From Komagataeibacter diospyri (GTDB lineage: Bacteria > Pseudomonadota > Alphaproteobacteria > Acetobacterales > Acetobacteraceae): a DNA stretch of 62,787 bases. Location: contig NZ_BDLU01000066.1 in the NCBI RefSeq assembly GCF_006538165.1, positions 1 through 62,787 of the forward strand, in the 5' to 3' direction. Shown one piece after another: positions 8,779 to 18,563 of the stretch; position 1 is the first letter of the stretch; every line of letters starts with the position of its first letter. A program made the position numbers and the translations under genes. The notes beneath the pieces were generated by a model. It did no database searches and was not told where the DNA came from. It saw only the letters and a program-made list of their open reading frames with translations.

Positions 8779-9594
8779 ATGGACGGAACGTCTCTTGTTG
8801 CGCTGCTGGCCGCCCCTTTCGCGGGATCATTCCTTGGTGTCCTGATCCGTCGCCTGCCGCGTGGCCAGCCGGTCATATTGTCCCGGTCCGCCTGTGAGCA
8901 CTGTGGATCGGTACTGACGGCCCGCGATCTGGTGCCGTTTCTGAGTTATGTCCTGGCGCGCGGACGGTGCCGGTACTGCCATGTACCTATCGGCTGGCTC
9001 CATCCCCTGGTCGAGCTGCTGGCGCTGGGGGTGGCGGTTATCGTGACGTGTGCGGGATACATGCGTTTTTCCACACCGGACCCGGTATGGATATGGAGTG
9101 GCTGCGCGCTGGGCTGGTGCGTGCTTGCACTGGGCTGGATTGACCTGAAAATTCTGCGTCTGCCCGATGCGCTGACCCTGCCGTTACTGCTGGGGGGATT
9201 GCTGTCATGTCGCCTGCTGTCACCCGCAGCCGTGCCCGCGCATACGGTCGCGGCGGCAGTGGGGTATGGCAGTTTTCGTCTGATTGCGCTGATGTACCGT
9301 CGCCTGCGCGGGTACGAGGGACTGGGCATGGGGGATGCGAAGCTGCTGGCTGCGGCCGGGGCGTGGACGGGCCTTGATTCCCTGCCTTTCGTCATTGCGG
9401 GTGGCGCCATCGTGACACTGGTTGCAACGGGGGTAGCATCATATACCGGCCTGTTCCTGCACAGGCAGATGGATGTCCGGCCTGTGCACAGCGAACGGGG
9501 CCATGTGACGGCCATCCGCATTCCGTTCGGGCCGGGGCTGGGTCTGGTCACGTGGCTTGTATTCCTTTTTGATGTGGGGGGCGGCGCGTCATGA
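8779..9594 (+). CDS. gspO: Prepilin peptidase GspO (PilD type)
   Basis: Membrane aspartyl protease that cleaves and N-methylates the pseudopilins. 271 residues, several membrane helices. The N-terminal CxxC pairs (C39/C42 and C64/C67) that bind zinc in type IV prepilin peptidases are present. The catalytic aspartates are D122 in GWIDLKILRLPD and D186 in GLGMGDAKLL. It begins 15 bp after gspG and its stop overlaps the gspE start. All five pseudopilins in the window carry matching leader sites. Confidence 0.95.
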   Translation: MDGTSLVALLAAPFAGSFLGVLIRRLPRGQPVILSRSACEHCGSVLTARDLVPFLSYVLARGRCRYCHVPIGWLHPLVELLALGVAVIVTCAGYMRFSTPDPVWIWSGCALGWCVLALGWIDLKILRLPDALTLPLLLGGLLSCRLLSPAAVPAHTVAAAVGYGSFRLIALMYRRLRGYEGLGMGDAKLLAAAGAWTGLDSLPFVIAGGAIVTLVATGVASYTGLFLHRQMDVRPVHSERGHVTAIRIPFGPGLGLVTWLVFLFDVGGGAS

Positions 9595-11339
9595 TGACGG
9601 AACCGTATGGGGATGACGCTCCCGTACCGGTAGTCGTGACGGAGGGGACACCTGCACCCGATACAGCGCAGACACGTCTGCTTCAGCTTCTGGCCCGGAC
9701 GGGGCGGTGCGATCCGCGTACGCTTGATCGCGCACGCCGGGCGGCGGCGGATATGGGGGGGCGGGTTGATATCGCCCTTCTGCGGCTGGGGCTGATTTCA
9801 GAACGGGGACTGGCGGAAGCCTATGCCGAGCTGCTGGGAATGCCTATTGTCACCCCCGACCAGTTTCCTGCTGAACCCATCCTGTCCGACAGGTTGCGGC
9901 CACGTTTCCTGCGTGATGTCCATGCGCTGCCGATCGTCCGCACGGAGCATGCACTTGTCGTCGCGCTGACCGACCCGCTGGACCACTTTGCCACGGCCGC
10001 GATCACTGCCGCCACAGGCCTTGCGGTGACACCCGCCATTGCGATCCCCGTTGAGATCGAAGCCGCCTTCGAGCGTCTTTATCCCCCGAGCGATGCGTCG
10101 GAAGGAGAAGAAAAAGCCGATACGCCGTTTGAGGAAGATACGGAACGCCTGCGCGATATGGCGTCTGAAGCGCCGGTCATCCGGCTTGTCAATCAGATCA
10201 TTTTCCGCGCGGTCGAAAACCGGGCATCCGATATCCATATCGAACCGTTCGAAGACCGCCTGCGCATACGCTACCGTTATGACGGTATATTGCACGAAGT
10301 CGAAAGCCCGCCTGCATCACTGACGGCGGCTGTCATCTCGCGTATCAAGATCATGGCGCGTCTTGACATTGCCGAACGCCGCCTGCCGCAGGATGGACGT
10401 ATCCGCCTGCCCATCCGGGGGCATGAGGTCGATTTCCGCGTTTCCACCATTCCCTCCCTGCATGGTGAAACGGTGGTGCTGCGCGTTCTGGACCGCTCGG
10501 CCGTAACGTTTGATTATGCAGCCCTTGGTATAGCACCAGCCGTGGTCGCGTGCCTGTCCCGGACGCTTGCGCTGCCCAATGGCATGGTTCTGGTGACCGG
10601 GCCGACCGGATCGGGGAAAACCACAACCCTTTATTCCGGTCTGCTAACCCTCAATACGGTTGATCGGAATGTTGTCACGGTCGAGGACCCGATCGAATTC
10701 CAGCTACCCGGCATCAGCCAGATTCAGGTCAAGCCACAGATCGGCCTGAACTTTGCAACATTACTGCGTGCCATCCTGCGACAGGATCCGGATGTCGTGA
10801 TGGTGGGCGAAATCCGTGACGTGGAAACCGCGCAGATCGCGGTTCAGGCCGCCCTGACCGGGCATCTGGTCCTGTCCACCCTGCATACGAACTCTGCCGC
10901 TGCCGCCATCGTGCGCCTGCGCGACATGGGGGTGGAGGATTATCTTCTGACCGCCGTGCTGCGTGGGGTCATGGCGCAGCGCCTAGTGCGGCGGTTGTGC
11001 GGGGCCTGCCGCCAGCCCCGGCCGGCATCACCCGAACTGGTTACCCGTTTTGGCCTGGCGGAACGCAGTGGCGGGCAGGCAGTCATCCTGTTTCAGCCCA
11101 TGGGCTGTCCCCGTTGCCGTCACACCGGGTATGCCGGTCGTCTGGCCATTACGGAATTCCTGGTGCCTGATGAGGTGGTCACGCATCTGGTCTTTACGGG
11201 CGGCGACCACGCGGCCATTGAACGTGCGGCGATTGCAGGCGGCATGGTGCCGATGTTCGAGACGGGGCTGGACGCCGCCCTTGCCGGCCAGACCACGATC
11301 GAGGAAGTCACCCGCAGCATACGGGCGGAACAGCCATGA
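9591..11339 (+). CDS. gspE: Type II secretion ATPase GspE
   Basis: Cytoplasmic ATPase that drives pseudopilus growth. 582 residues. An N-terminal GspL-binding (MshEN) domain covers about residues 20-150. Walker A is GPTGSGKTTTLYSG (about 335) and Walker B is DPDVVMVGEIRD (about 398). His box and Asp box segments (ASDIHIEPFEDRLRIRYR) lie upstream. The zinc-binding tetracysteine is present as CGAC and CPRC, as in T2SS and type IV pilus ATPases. The start is the first ATG of ATGATG, overlapping gspO by four bases. Confidence 0.97.
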   Translation: MMTEPYGDDAPVPVVVTEGTPAPDTAQTRLLQLLARTGRCDPRTLDRARRAAADMGGRVDIALLRLGLISERGLAEAYAELLGMPIVTPDQFPAEPILSDRLRPRFLRDVHALPIVRTEHALVVALTDPLDHFATAAITAATGLAVTPAIAIPVEIEAAFERLYPPSDASEGEEKADTPFEEDTERLRDMASEAPVIRLVNQIIFRAVENRASDIHIEPFEDRLRIRYRYDGILHEVESPPASLTAAVISRIKIMARLDIAERRLPQDGRIRLPIRGHEVDFRVSTIPSLHGETVVLRVLDRSAVTFDYAALGIAPAVVACLSRTLALPNGMVLVTGPTGSGKTTTLYSGLLTLNTVDRNVVTVEDPIEFQLPGISQIQVKPQIGLNFATLLRAILRQDPDVVMVGEIRDVETAQIAVQAALTGHLVLSTLHTNSAAAAIVRLRDMGVEDYLLTAVLRGVMAQRLVRRLCGACRQPRPASPELVTRFGLAERSGGQAVILFQPMGCPRCRHTGYAGRLAITEFLVPDEVVTHLVFTGGDHAAIERAAIAGGMVPMFETGLDAALAGQTTIEEVTRSIRAEQP

Positions 11340-12601
11340 TCCAGCCTTCGTCCGCCAGTCATACATTCCGCTTTTCGGCCCTGACCCCCGACGGACAGAC
11401 CATACGGGGTACGGTCAGTGCCACCAGCGAGGCCGAAGCCGTCGCATGGATACGGCGGCAGGGTAATCTGCCGCTTCGCGCTGAACCGGGGGGACTGGGA
11501 ATAATCCAGTTTCTGCTGGGATGGCTGCCGTCGGGAAATTTCCGTTTTGCCGGTCGCCGCCACGGCCTGCGTCGTACGGAGGTCACGCACCTGACGCGGG
11601 AGCTTTCCGTCATGCTGGCGGCGGGGCAGGATCTGGACCGGGCCATGCGTTTTCTGGTCGAAACGGCGTCCGGTCCGCGTACGCGCACGGTGCTGGAGCG
11701 TATCCGCGTTGCGTTGCGTGACGGGCGCAGCCTGCATGTGGCGCTGGCTTCATGCCCGGACAGTTTTCCGCCGCTGTATGTCGGGCTGGTCCGGGCGGCC
11801 GAAGCGGGGGGAAGCCTGTCTGCCACGCTTGAACATCTGGCGGGCATGATGGAGCGTGAACGCGCGCTGGTTGCGACCATCCAGTCCGCCATGATCTATC
11901 CTGCCCTGCTGTCGGTCGCCGCCGTGGGGTCTGTCGTTCTGCTTCTGACGCAGGTGCTGCCGCAGTTCGTACCGTTATTCATGGAAAACGGGGCGACACT
12001 GCCGCCTTCCACCCGTCTGCTGATCGGGGCGGGGCACTGGCTGGCGCAATACGGGGTGATTGCGCTGTCCGGCCTGTTCCTGATCGGTATGGGAGGAAGG
12101 TGGATACTCCGCCAGCCCGGTCCCCGCCTGCGTGCTGACCGGTTATGGCTGCATCTGCCCGTGATCGGCGTGTTATTGCGTGAGACGATCGCAGCACGAT
12201 TTACACGTACTCTGGGTACCCTGCTGACCAACGGTGTGCCCCTGCTGGCAGCGCTGGGCATTGTACGTGACGTGATCGGCAACCGGGCCGTGCTGGGGGC
12301 AGTGGAACAGGCAACGGATACCGCGCGGGGTGGTGGCGTGCTGTCGCGTTCGCTTGGTGCATCCGGCCTGTTTCCCTCCCGCACCATCCATCTGCTCAGG
12401 CTGGGAGAGGATACGGCGCAGCTTGGCCCGCTTGCGCTACGGGCCGCCGGTATTCATGAAGAACAGGTGCGCCTGCGGGTACAGCGTCTGGTGGCGCTGC
12501 TGGTGCCTTTGATCACCATCGTCATGGGGGCCATGATCGCCGGTATCGTATCGTCGCTGATGCTGGCCATGCTCGGGCTGAACGACCTTGCGCAGCACTA
12601 G
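11336..12601 (+). CDS. gspF: Type II secretion inner-membrane platform protein GspF
   Basis: 421 residues with two GspF/PilC repeats. The first begins around LTRELSVMLAAGQDLDRAMRFLVE and the second around FTRTLGTLLTNGVPLLAALGIV. Three membrane helices are visible (AMIYPALLSVAAVGSVVLLLT, YGVIALSGLFLIGMGG, VPLITIVMGAMIAGIVSSLML). It is the polytopic platform that couples GspE to pseudopilus assembly. The start overlaps the gspE stop (ATGA). Confidence 0.95.
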   Translation: MIQPSSASHTFRFSALTPDGQTIRGTVSATSEAEAVAWIRRQGNLPLRAEPGGLGIIQFLLGWLPSGNFRFAGRRHGLRRTEVTHLTRELSVMLAAGQDLDRAMRFLVETASGPRTRTVLERIRVALRDGRSLHVALASCPDSFPPLYVGLVRAAEAGGSLSATLEHLAGMMERERALVATIQSAMIYPALLSVAAVGSVVLLLTQVLPQFVPLFMENGATLPPSTRLLIGAGHWLAQYGVIALSGLFLIGMGGRWILRQPGPRLRADRLWLHLPVIGVLLRETIAARFTRTLGTLLTNGVPLLAALGIVRDVIGNRAVLGAVEQATDTARGGGVLSRSLGASGLFPSRTIHLLRLGEDTAQLGPLALRAAGIHEEQVRLRVQRLVALLVPLITIVMGAMIAGIVSSLMLAMLGLNDLAQH

Positions 12602-12602
12602 C

Positions 12603-13016
12603 GTGAAACGTGCGGAGGGGTTCACCCTTCTTGAAATGATCGTGGTGCTGGCCGTGCTGGGGCTGGTTGGTATGGTGATCGTGTCTCGTGGCCCCATGCG
12701 TTCACCCACGCTGGAACTGCGCGTCGCGGCACAGGGCATGACGGCCGCCATGCGTGATGGACGCATGACCGCCATTGTCATGGCCCGCCCCGTCATCTTC
12801 AAGGCTAATGCGCCGCTGGGCCGGTATGGCATGGAGGGCAGGCCGTCCCATGCGCTGCCATACGGCGTCATGCTGGCGGATGATGTCACCCTTGTATTCC
12901 ATCCCGACGGGAGTGTGACGGGCCGTACGGTCACGCTGTTGCGGGGCGGGCGGCGGATCACGCTTGCCGCCAGTGCCCTGACGGGTAGCGTGACGGTGCG
13001 TGAGAACGTTCCATGA
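12603..13016 (+). CDS. gspH: Type II secretion minor pseudopilin GspH
   Basis: 137 residues from a GTG that follows the gspF stop by one base. A TTG at 12588 in the same frame is the other candidate; neither has a clear ribosome site. A seven-residue leader before FTLLEMIVVLAVLGLVGMVIV carries the Gly/Phe cleavage site and Glu at +5. The beta-rich C-terminal part (VTLVFHPDGSVTGRTVTLLRGGRRITL) fits GspH. Confidence 0.85.
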   Translation: MKRAEGFTLLEMIVVLAVLGLVGMVIVSRGPMRSPTLELRVAAQGMTAAMRDGRMTAIVMARPVIFKANAPLGRYGMEGRPSHALPYGVMLADDVTLVFHPDGSVTGRTVTLLRGGRRITLAASALTGSVTVRENVP

Positions 13017-13432
13017 CGGAACGGGCGGGGCATGATGCGGGTTTTACCCTGCTGGAGGTCATGGTCGCCTTTTTCATTGCCGCCCTTGCGCTGGGTGTCC
13101 TGTTTGATACGGGCATGGGGGGATGGCGCAACGCATGGATTGCTGATCGCGCGTCAGAGGCCCTGTCACGTGCGCAGTCCCATCTGGCGGTCGTAGGGCA
13201 TGGGCTGGCTGTGTCGGCTACGGTGCAGGAAGGCGATGATGGCCATGGTTTTCGATGGCGACTGCGCATCGTACCCGTCCAGAGCGCGGGACGCCTTACG
13301 CTTTATTCCGTCGAGGTCGCGGAAACGTGGTCGCGCGGTGAGAACAGGACAGCGCCGGCGGATGAAGATAATCCGCGCATGGTCCTGTTGCGCACGATGC
13401 GTATTGGTCGGGCGGCAGGGGGCGGACCATGA
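13013..13432 (+). CDS. gspI: Type II secretion minor pseudopilin GspI
   Basis: 139 residues. Leader MTERAGHDAG, then FTLLEVMVAFFIAALALGVLF with Glu at +5; the LLEVMVA variant is typical of GspI. It forms the pseudopilus tip complex with GspJ and GspK. The ATG overlaps the gspH stop. Confidence 0.87.
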   Translation: MTERAGHDAGFTLLEVMVAFFIAALALGVLFDTGMGGWRNAWIADRASEALSRAQSHLAVVGHGLAVSATVQEGDDGHGFRWRLRIVPVQSAGRLTLYSVEVAETWSRGENRTAPADEDNPRMVLLRTMRIGRAAGGGP

Positions 13433-14037
13433 CCCGTCATGACCGATATGACGGGCCTGTATCCGATGCGGGTTTTACGTTGCTGGAACTGCTGGTGGTT
13501 CTGGTCATATTCGGCGTCCTGCTGGCCACGCTGGGTCAGGGCACTTATTTTGGCGTCACGGTGTTCGAGCGGCAACGCAGGTCCATTGGGGAAAGCGAGC
13601 GCCTGATCGATCTTGACGGCCTGTTACGCCCCATGATCGAACAGGCTGATCCCGGCAGCAGTCTGGATACCCGCACGTTGACGGGTACCCATCATGGTAT
13701 GGTTTTCCGTACCCGCCTGCCCGAAGGGGCGGCGATGGCGTCTGCCGATCGTCTGGTGGATGTCCGCCTGACCCGCGAAGGGAACGCTCTGCTTTTATCC
13801 TGGCTGCCCCATCAGCATGTCATGCCACGGGGATTGCCGGGTCCACCGCAGAGGGCCGTTCTGCTGTCCCCTGTTTCGGATCTGGAAATCAGTTATTTTG
13901 CCCGTGGGCAGTGGCTGGCGGAATGGGCAACGGACGGATTTCCCGATCTTGTCCGCATCCGTATCGTATTGTCCGATCGTGAAAGGCGGATATGGCCCGA
14001 TATCGTTGTCGCATTGATACGCAGCCCGCATAATTAA
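13429..14037 (+). CDS. gspJ: Type II secretion minor pseudopilin GspJ
   Basis: 202 residues. Leader ends DAG before FTLLELLVVLVIFGVLLATLG, with Glu at +5. The following soluble part (FERQRRSIGESERLIDLDGLLRPMIEQ, then a beta domain ending in LVRIRIVLSDRERRIWPDIVVAL) matches GspJ in size and layout. The start overlaps the gspI stop, and the gene closes the rightward operon. With GspK at the end of the other operon, the pseudopilin set G, H, I, J, K is complete. Confidence 0.87.
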   Translation: MTRHDRYDGPVSDAGFTLLELLVVLVIFGVLLATLGQGTYFGVTVFERQRRSIGESERLIDLDGLLRPMIEQADPGSSLDTRTLTGTHHGMVFRTRLPEGAAMASADRLVDVRLTREGNALLLSWLPHQHVMPRGLPGPPQRAVLLSPVSDLEISYFARGQWLAEWATDGFPDLVRIRIVLSDRERRIWPDIVVALIRSPHN

Positions 14038-14408
14038 TGTGAATGCACCCGGTATGATCCTTCACGCTCCCGGGGCTGGCTTGATTGCGTGACAATGAAC
14101 TGCCCCGCGTTTGCCGGAAAAGATCTGTCGAACGATCAGGCTGCGAGCTCAATCCTTTACTGGCTTGCCCTATGACAGCCCCTAAAACAGCAGGATCAGG
14201 ATGAGCCTTCTATCGGATTTGATTTTTCCATATTTGATGGCCCTGCGAATGGACCGGTGTCACGTCAGGCAACAGGCCGATCCCGGACGTCGGGATGTAC
14301 ATGCTGGCCTGACCGACAGTCATGCTGACCATGGGGCGGGTGCTGGTCATGATATGCGCCCCCTGGCATGAAAAGCCAGCGGGCGTAAGGTCCACGGTTA
14401 TCGTGATA
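14038..14408. other. Intergenic, no supported gene
   Basis: 371 bp between convergent gspJ and the DMT permease. No stem with a T run was recognised. Short open frames on both strands (for example 14210-14431 minus) have no recognisable motif and overlap the permease end. Confidence 0.5.
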
Positions 14409-15344
14409 TCAGGCCAGTGGGTACGGACCACATGGCGGCTGAATGATCCTCTGCCGCTTTATGACTGCCAGTTTGGTAATCGCACGCGGATAGGCCCATT
14501 TGTAAAGACCCGACGCGACGATTACAGCGATACCGACAAAGGTCCAGTTGTCCAGCGGTTCATGGAATACGTAGAAACTGAACGCCACGGCCCACAGCAT
14601 CTGGCTGTATTGCGGCAGGGCGATTGCGCTGGCGGTAGCCCGGGTGGCGGCCATCATCATGAGAAGCTGCCCGAGTGCGGCAAGAAAACCATAGCCGAAC
14701 AGGAACATCCATACCGTTGCCCCCTGTGGCCAGCTTGCATGGGCCAGCATCAGGATACCATTGCCCAGCAGGGGACCGCACAGGCTGGAACTGAACATGG
14801 ACAGGCGTGGTGTGTTCTTTCCTGACAACCTGTAGGCAATGACGCCGACCGCATTCGCCACGGCCGAGATCAGCGCGCACAGATGTCCGAACTGAAGCGC
14901 GCGCAGACCGGGTCGCAGCACGATCAGCACGCCGACAAAGCCCACGATGACCGACAGCCATCCCAGTGTGGAAACCTTTTCACGCAGCAGTAAGACCGAG
15001 AGGATGGTCACAAAAAGTGGCATGAGGAAAATAAGGGAGAAAGCCTCCGGCATGGGCAGGAGCATGAAGGCTTCGACACTCGCCGCCGTAGCGACAAAGG
15101 TGGATACCGCCCGCACCAGCCACATGACCGGCTGCCTGATTACGAGCAGGTCGCGGTAGGATTCGTTTTTTCCCCGTATGAAGGGAATAAGCAGCAGCCC
15201 GAAAACACCGCCGGAAAACGCCACTTCAAACGGATCAATCTGCCCCGCAAGCAGCTTTGAATAAGCGTCACTGATCGAAAACGAGGCGAATGCCGCAAAC
15301 GCCAGCATCATGCCCGCCGAAAGACCGGTATTCTTCATCCACAC
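14409..15344 (-). CDS. DMT-superfamily permease (EamA type)
   Basis: 311 residues with about ten membrane helices arranged as two EamA repeats (ASFSISDAYSKLLAG... and LCALISAVANAVGVIAYRLSG...). Members of this family export metabolites or amino acids, but the substrate cannot be read from the sequence. The GTG at 15344 and the ATG at 15338 are both possible starts with weak ribosome sites. It stands alone, convergent with gspJ, and nothing in the context ties it to secretion or polysaccharide synthesis. Confidence 0.85.
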   Translation of the reverse strand: MWMKNTGLSAGMMLAFAAFASFSISDAYSKLLAGQIDPFEVAFSGGVFGLLLIPFIRGKNESYRDLLVIRQPVMWLVRAVSTFVATAASVEAFMLLPMPEAFSLIFLMPLFVTILSVLLLREKVSTLGWLSVIVGFVGVLIVLRPGLRALQFGHLCALISAVANAVGVIAYRLSGKNTPRLSMFSSSLCGPLLGNGILMLAHASWPQGATVWMFLFGYGFLAALGQLLMMMAATRATASAIALPQYSQMLWAVAFSFYVFHEPLDNWTFVGIAVIVASGLYKWAYPRAITKLAVIKRQRIIQPPCGPYPLA

Positions 15345-16450
15345 TGCTCACGAAAAAATTATTCAGGCGCAGATATGGATGTTGATGGGGAAAGACCAGC
15401 GCTTGTCGGTAAATCCAGTCATGCGTTTTTTACGACGGATTTCATATGACGTGTCCGGTTTTTTCGGGTAGCAGGTTGCGCCCGAAAATCATGGCCTGCC
15501 CCTGTAAAACGGGCGGTAGTCGGCTATCAGCACGCTGCTGCTTTACTGGTGCCCGACCCGTTTCGGGCCCGGACATTCCTGGCTATGGGGTGCGGTATCC
15601 ATGTTGGCGTGCCAGCCGGCATGGGCAGGAGACGCTGCCATGAGGGGCGTCGCCCCATACGCGTAATAGGAGGGACTGATCTGTGTAATGTGAAACAGGA
15701 TGTGCATTTGGCAGATCTGTCGTGGATTTGCGGAATTCAGAAAAATGATGCGCTGTTTTCTTTATTTTCTGGTATGGAGCTTATCTCCCGGGATTTTTAC
15801 TTTTGGGTAAACCGGGGCGTAAGTTCAGCCCTTGCCAGAAGTCATTTTCCGTATTCGAAACCCTGAAGCTGTCATACGCAGCATGTCATTGGGTCAGTTT
15901 ACATGAATGGTGATGGCCATCTGTCTGATTTCGCCTGTCTGTCCTGGTGTGGCAGGTCATGCAGATGATATTTCATTTGGGCAAATGGATACGTATATTT
16001 TATAAGTATTATCGATTGTAATGCGTTTGCAATATTTAGTGATGGTCATTTTATCTTTCTGCGCATGATCGTTACAAACCGTTGTACCGATGATCTGGAT
16101 GAATATAAGCCAATGCGATGAAAAATAAGAAAAAAATGATATGATTGTAATTTCGGCATAATATAGACTATAAGGATAAATATATCCTTTGGAATGCATC
16201 TGTGAATTATACCAATTGGGATAAATAATATATCACGATTAGTTGATTTGTATTAATGATACTTATCGGCGATCGGGTAAGGTATATTTTTGTTGCAACA
16301 AGCATTCGATTAAGGACGTAAGCGCTTAATCCGCCACAGAAATCGTTAAAGTAACATGGATATTCAAATTATTGATTATCCACACAGTTATAAAATATAA
16401 CATAATCTACGTCATACACATTTTGTCTAAGTAAATTGGTCATATGTATT
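15345..16450. other. 1.1-kb gene-poor region, AT-rich right half
   Basis: No open frame here has a recognisable domain or convincing start. The left half has ordinary GC content. From about 15960 to 16440 it is strikingly AT-rich compared with the rest of the window, which fits a complex promoter region for the c-di-GMP genes or a foreign insertion. A single perfect DnaA-box-like TTATCCACA lies at 16376-16384. Confidence 0.5.
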
Positions 16451-18490
16451 ATGGCGTGTGTTTACTCATGGAATGATGCCGTGCCCCAATTGTTTGAAAC
16501 GATAGTGGATTCCAACATGCCCCTTCTTATTTCTGCCCTGATCGTCTGTATCGCGGGTTCGTGGATCACTGTACGTATCATGGCGCGTATCGCTGCAACG
16601 CCAGGACGACAAAACCATTCATGGTATCTGCAATGTGCGGCAGCTGGCGCGACCACCATCTGGTGCACCCATTTCTTGGCCTTGCTGGCTTACATGCCCG
16701 GCGTTGCTGGCCTGCTGAACATTCCGCTCACGCTGTTTTCGTTCATTGTGGCGGCCGGGGGCGTACTGGCGGCAACCGTCATCGCGACCACCAGCAAAAG
16801 CCGGATGGGGCCGGCCATGGGGGGCGCCGTACTGGGGCTGGCTATTGCTGGCATGCATTATTCAGGAATGTATGCAGTAGATTTTGGCGAACATATGGCA
16901 TGGAGCGCGCCAACAATCGCATTGTCCCTGCTGCTGGGCATGGTTTTTGGCACCCTGTCGCTTCAGTGCCTGCTGCGCAGCGCGAACCGGCACCGCGAAT
17001 TTCTGGCGACGGTCCTGTTTGTCGCTGCCATTGCCGGACTGCATTTTGTCGGCGTGTCAGCCATGCGCACGACCATGTTGTCTGCTGACCTTACATCTGG
17101 TGGCAATGCACCGGTCGTGCTCGGGGTTGCGCTGGCCATCACGACCCTTCTGCTTGTCGCCACGGGGGGCAACAGCTTTTCGATTGATGATGCGACGCGG
17201 GCGGAATCCTATGAACGCATGCGGCAGATGGCCCTGCACGATGCCCTGACGTCGCTGCCGAACCGTGTCAGCTTCAACGATCATCTGGATCAGGTGATCG
17301 AGGATGCCAAAAAGGACGGAACGCAATTTGCCCTGATCGGCATTGACCTAAATAAATTCAAGGAAATCAATGATGTAAGGGGGCACGCTGCAGGGGATGC
17401 CGTTCTGGTCACCATTGCCAACCGGTTTACCGAAATGCTGGGGAAAGGGGAATTCGTGGCCCGTCTGGGTGGTGATGAATTCGCGGCGGTCCACCTGACC
17501 AGCAATCCCGACGAACTGACGGCTTTTGTTGCCCGGATCGAGGAAGCCATCAACCTGCCCATCCCGATTGATGATTACGCCGTCACTACCGGCGGAAGCG
17601 TGGGGCTGGCGCTGTTCCCGAAGGATGCGACCGACAAGGAAACACTTGTGACACGCGCGGACCTTGCGATGTATCGCGCCAAGGCGGACCCGGTGCGGAC
17701 TGTCGCCTATTATGAACCATCCATGGATGAAACGGTCCGTGAGGCACGTGCGCTTGCGGCGGATCTCAGGACTGCAATGGAGAAGGGTGAACTTTCCCTG
17801 CATTATCAGGTACAGACGGCCATAGCGACGGGCGAGATATTTGGCTACGAAGCCCTGCTGCGCTGGAACCACCCGGAACGTGGCGAGGTGCCTCCCGCCA
17901 CGTTCATTCCCGTGGCGGAAGAAAATGGCCTGATCATTCCATTGGGTGAATGGGTGCTGCAGACCGCCTGCGCACAGGCGGCCCACTGGGATCCTGCCTA
18001 TAAACTGGCGGTAAACCTGTCGCCGGTACAGTTCTTTCATCCTGACCTGTTTCGGCTGGTTCAGGAAACGCTGGAAAATACCGGGCTGGCGCCAGCCCGG
18101 CTGGAACTGGAATTAACGGAAACTTCAATTATTGATGACAAGCAACGTGCATTGGAAATCGTACGCAGGATCAAGGAACTGGGCGTTGCGATTGCACTGG
18201 ATGATTTCGGGACGGGTTATTCATCCATCGATACGCTGCGGTCCTTCCCATTTGACCGGATCAAGCTGGATGGCAGTTTCATGAAGGGGATCGAAACCAA
18301 TTCGGATGCCGCCGCCATTGTCCGCTCGGTCCTGGCCCTTGGCCGCACCATGAATATCTCCGTGCTGGCGGAAGGGATTGAAACGCCACGACAGCTTGAA
18401 GTCCTGCGGGGCGAAGGCTGTGTGGCGGGACAGGGCTTCCTGCTGGGGCGTCCGGCCCGTCCTGAGGCACTGGGACTGCAATCAGCCTGA
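16451..18490 (+). CDS. MHYT-GGDEF-EAL c-di-GMP signalling protein
   Basis: Membrane-bound sensor combining diguanylate cyclase and c-di-GMP phosphodiesterase domains. 679 residues from the ATG at 16451 (no clear ribosome site; a TTG at 16436 is possible). Seven membrane helices hold three MHYT-type motifs (WCTHFLALL at 71, GMHYSGMY at 134, GLHFVGVS at 196), a domain proposed to sense O2, CO or NO through copper. The GGDEF motif (340-344) is intact. The EAL domain begins at EALLRW (467) and keeps NLSP, ELTETS, DDFGTGYSS, IKLDGSF, AEGIE and GQGF, so both activities look possible. It lies 73 bp upstream of a second GGDEF-EAL gene on the same strand. In these bacteria c-di-GMP activates cellulose synthase. 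Confidence 0.93.
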   Translation: MACVYSWNDAVPQLFETIVDSNMPLLISALIVCIAGSWITVRIMARIAATPGRQNHSWYLQCAAAGATTIWCTHFLALLAYMPGVAGLLNIPLTLFSFIVAAGGVLAATVIATTSKSRMGPAMGGAVLGLAIAGMHYSGMYAVDFGEHMAWSAPTIALSLLLGMVFGTLSLQCLLRSANRHREFLATVLFVAAIAGLHFVGVSAMRTTMLSADLTSGGNAPVVLGVALAITTLLLVATGGNSFSIDDATRAESYERMRQMALHDALTSLPNRVSFNDHLDQVIEDAKKDGTQFALIGIDLNKFKEINDVRGHAAGDAVLVTIANRFTEMLGKGEFVARLGGDEFAAVHLTSNPDELTAFVARIEEAINLPIPIDDYAVTTGGSVGLALFPKDATDKETLVTRADLAMYRAKADPVRTVAYYEPSMDETVREARALAADLRTAMEKGELSLHYQVQTAIATGEIFGYEALLRWNHPERGEVPPATFIPVAEENGLIIPLGEWVLQTACAQAAHWDPAYKLAVNLSPVQFFHPDLFRLVQETLENTGLAPARLELELTETSIIDDKQRALEIVRRIKELGVAIALDDFGTGYSSIDTLRSFPFDRIKLDGSFMKGIETNSDAAAIVRSVLALGRTMNISVLAEGIETPRQLEVLRGEGCVAGQGFLLGRPARPEALGLQSA

Positions 18491-18563
18491 CCCACGACCC
18501 CGTTTTACCGTCCGATGCAGACTAACGCACCGTACCTGCCCAATTGTGAACTGGCCCATCATC

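Noticed and set aside
14210..14431. 73-residue minus-strand frame downstream of the DMT permease
   Set aside because: Overlaps the permease end, no motif, no ribosome site.
15549..15866. 105-residue plus-strand frame in the gene-poor region
   Set aside because: Composition and lack of motif or start signal do not support a gene.
16376..16384. Perfect DnaA-box sequence TTATCCACA, hint of a replication origin
   Set aside because: Only one box was seen, with no cluster, no dnaA/parA/gidA genes and no 13-mer array; chance occurrence in AT-rich DNA is likely.
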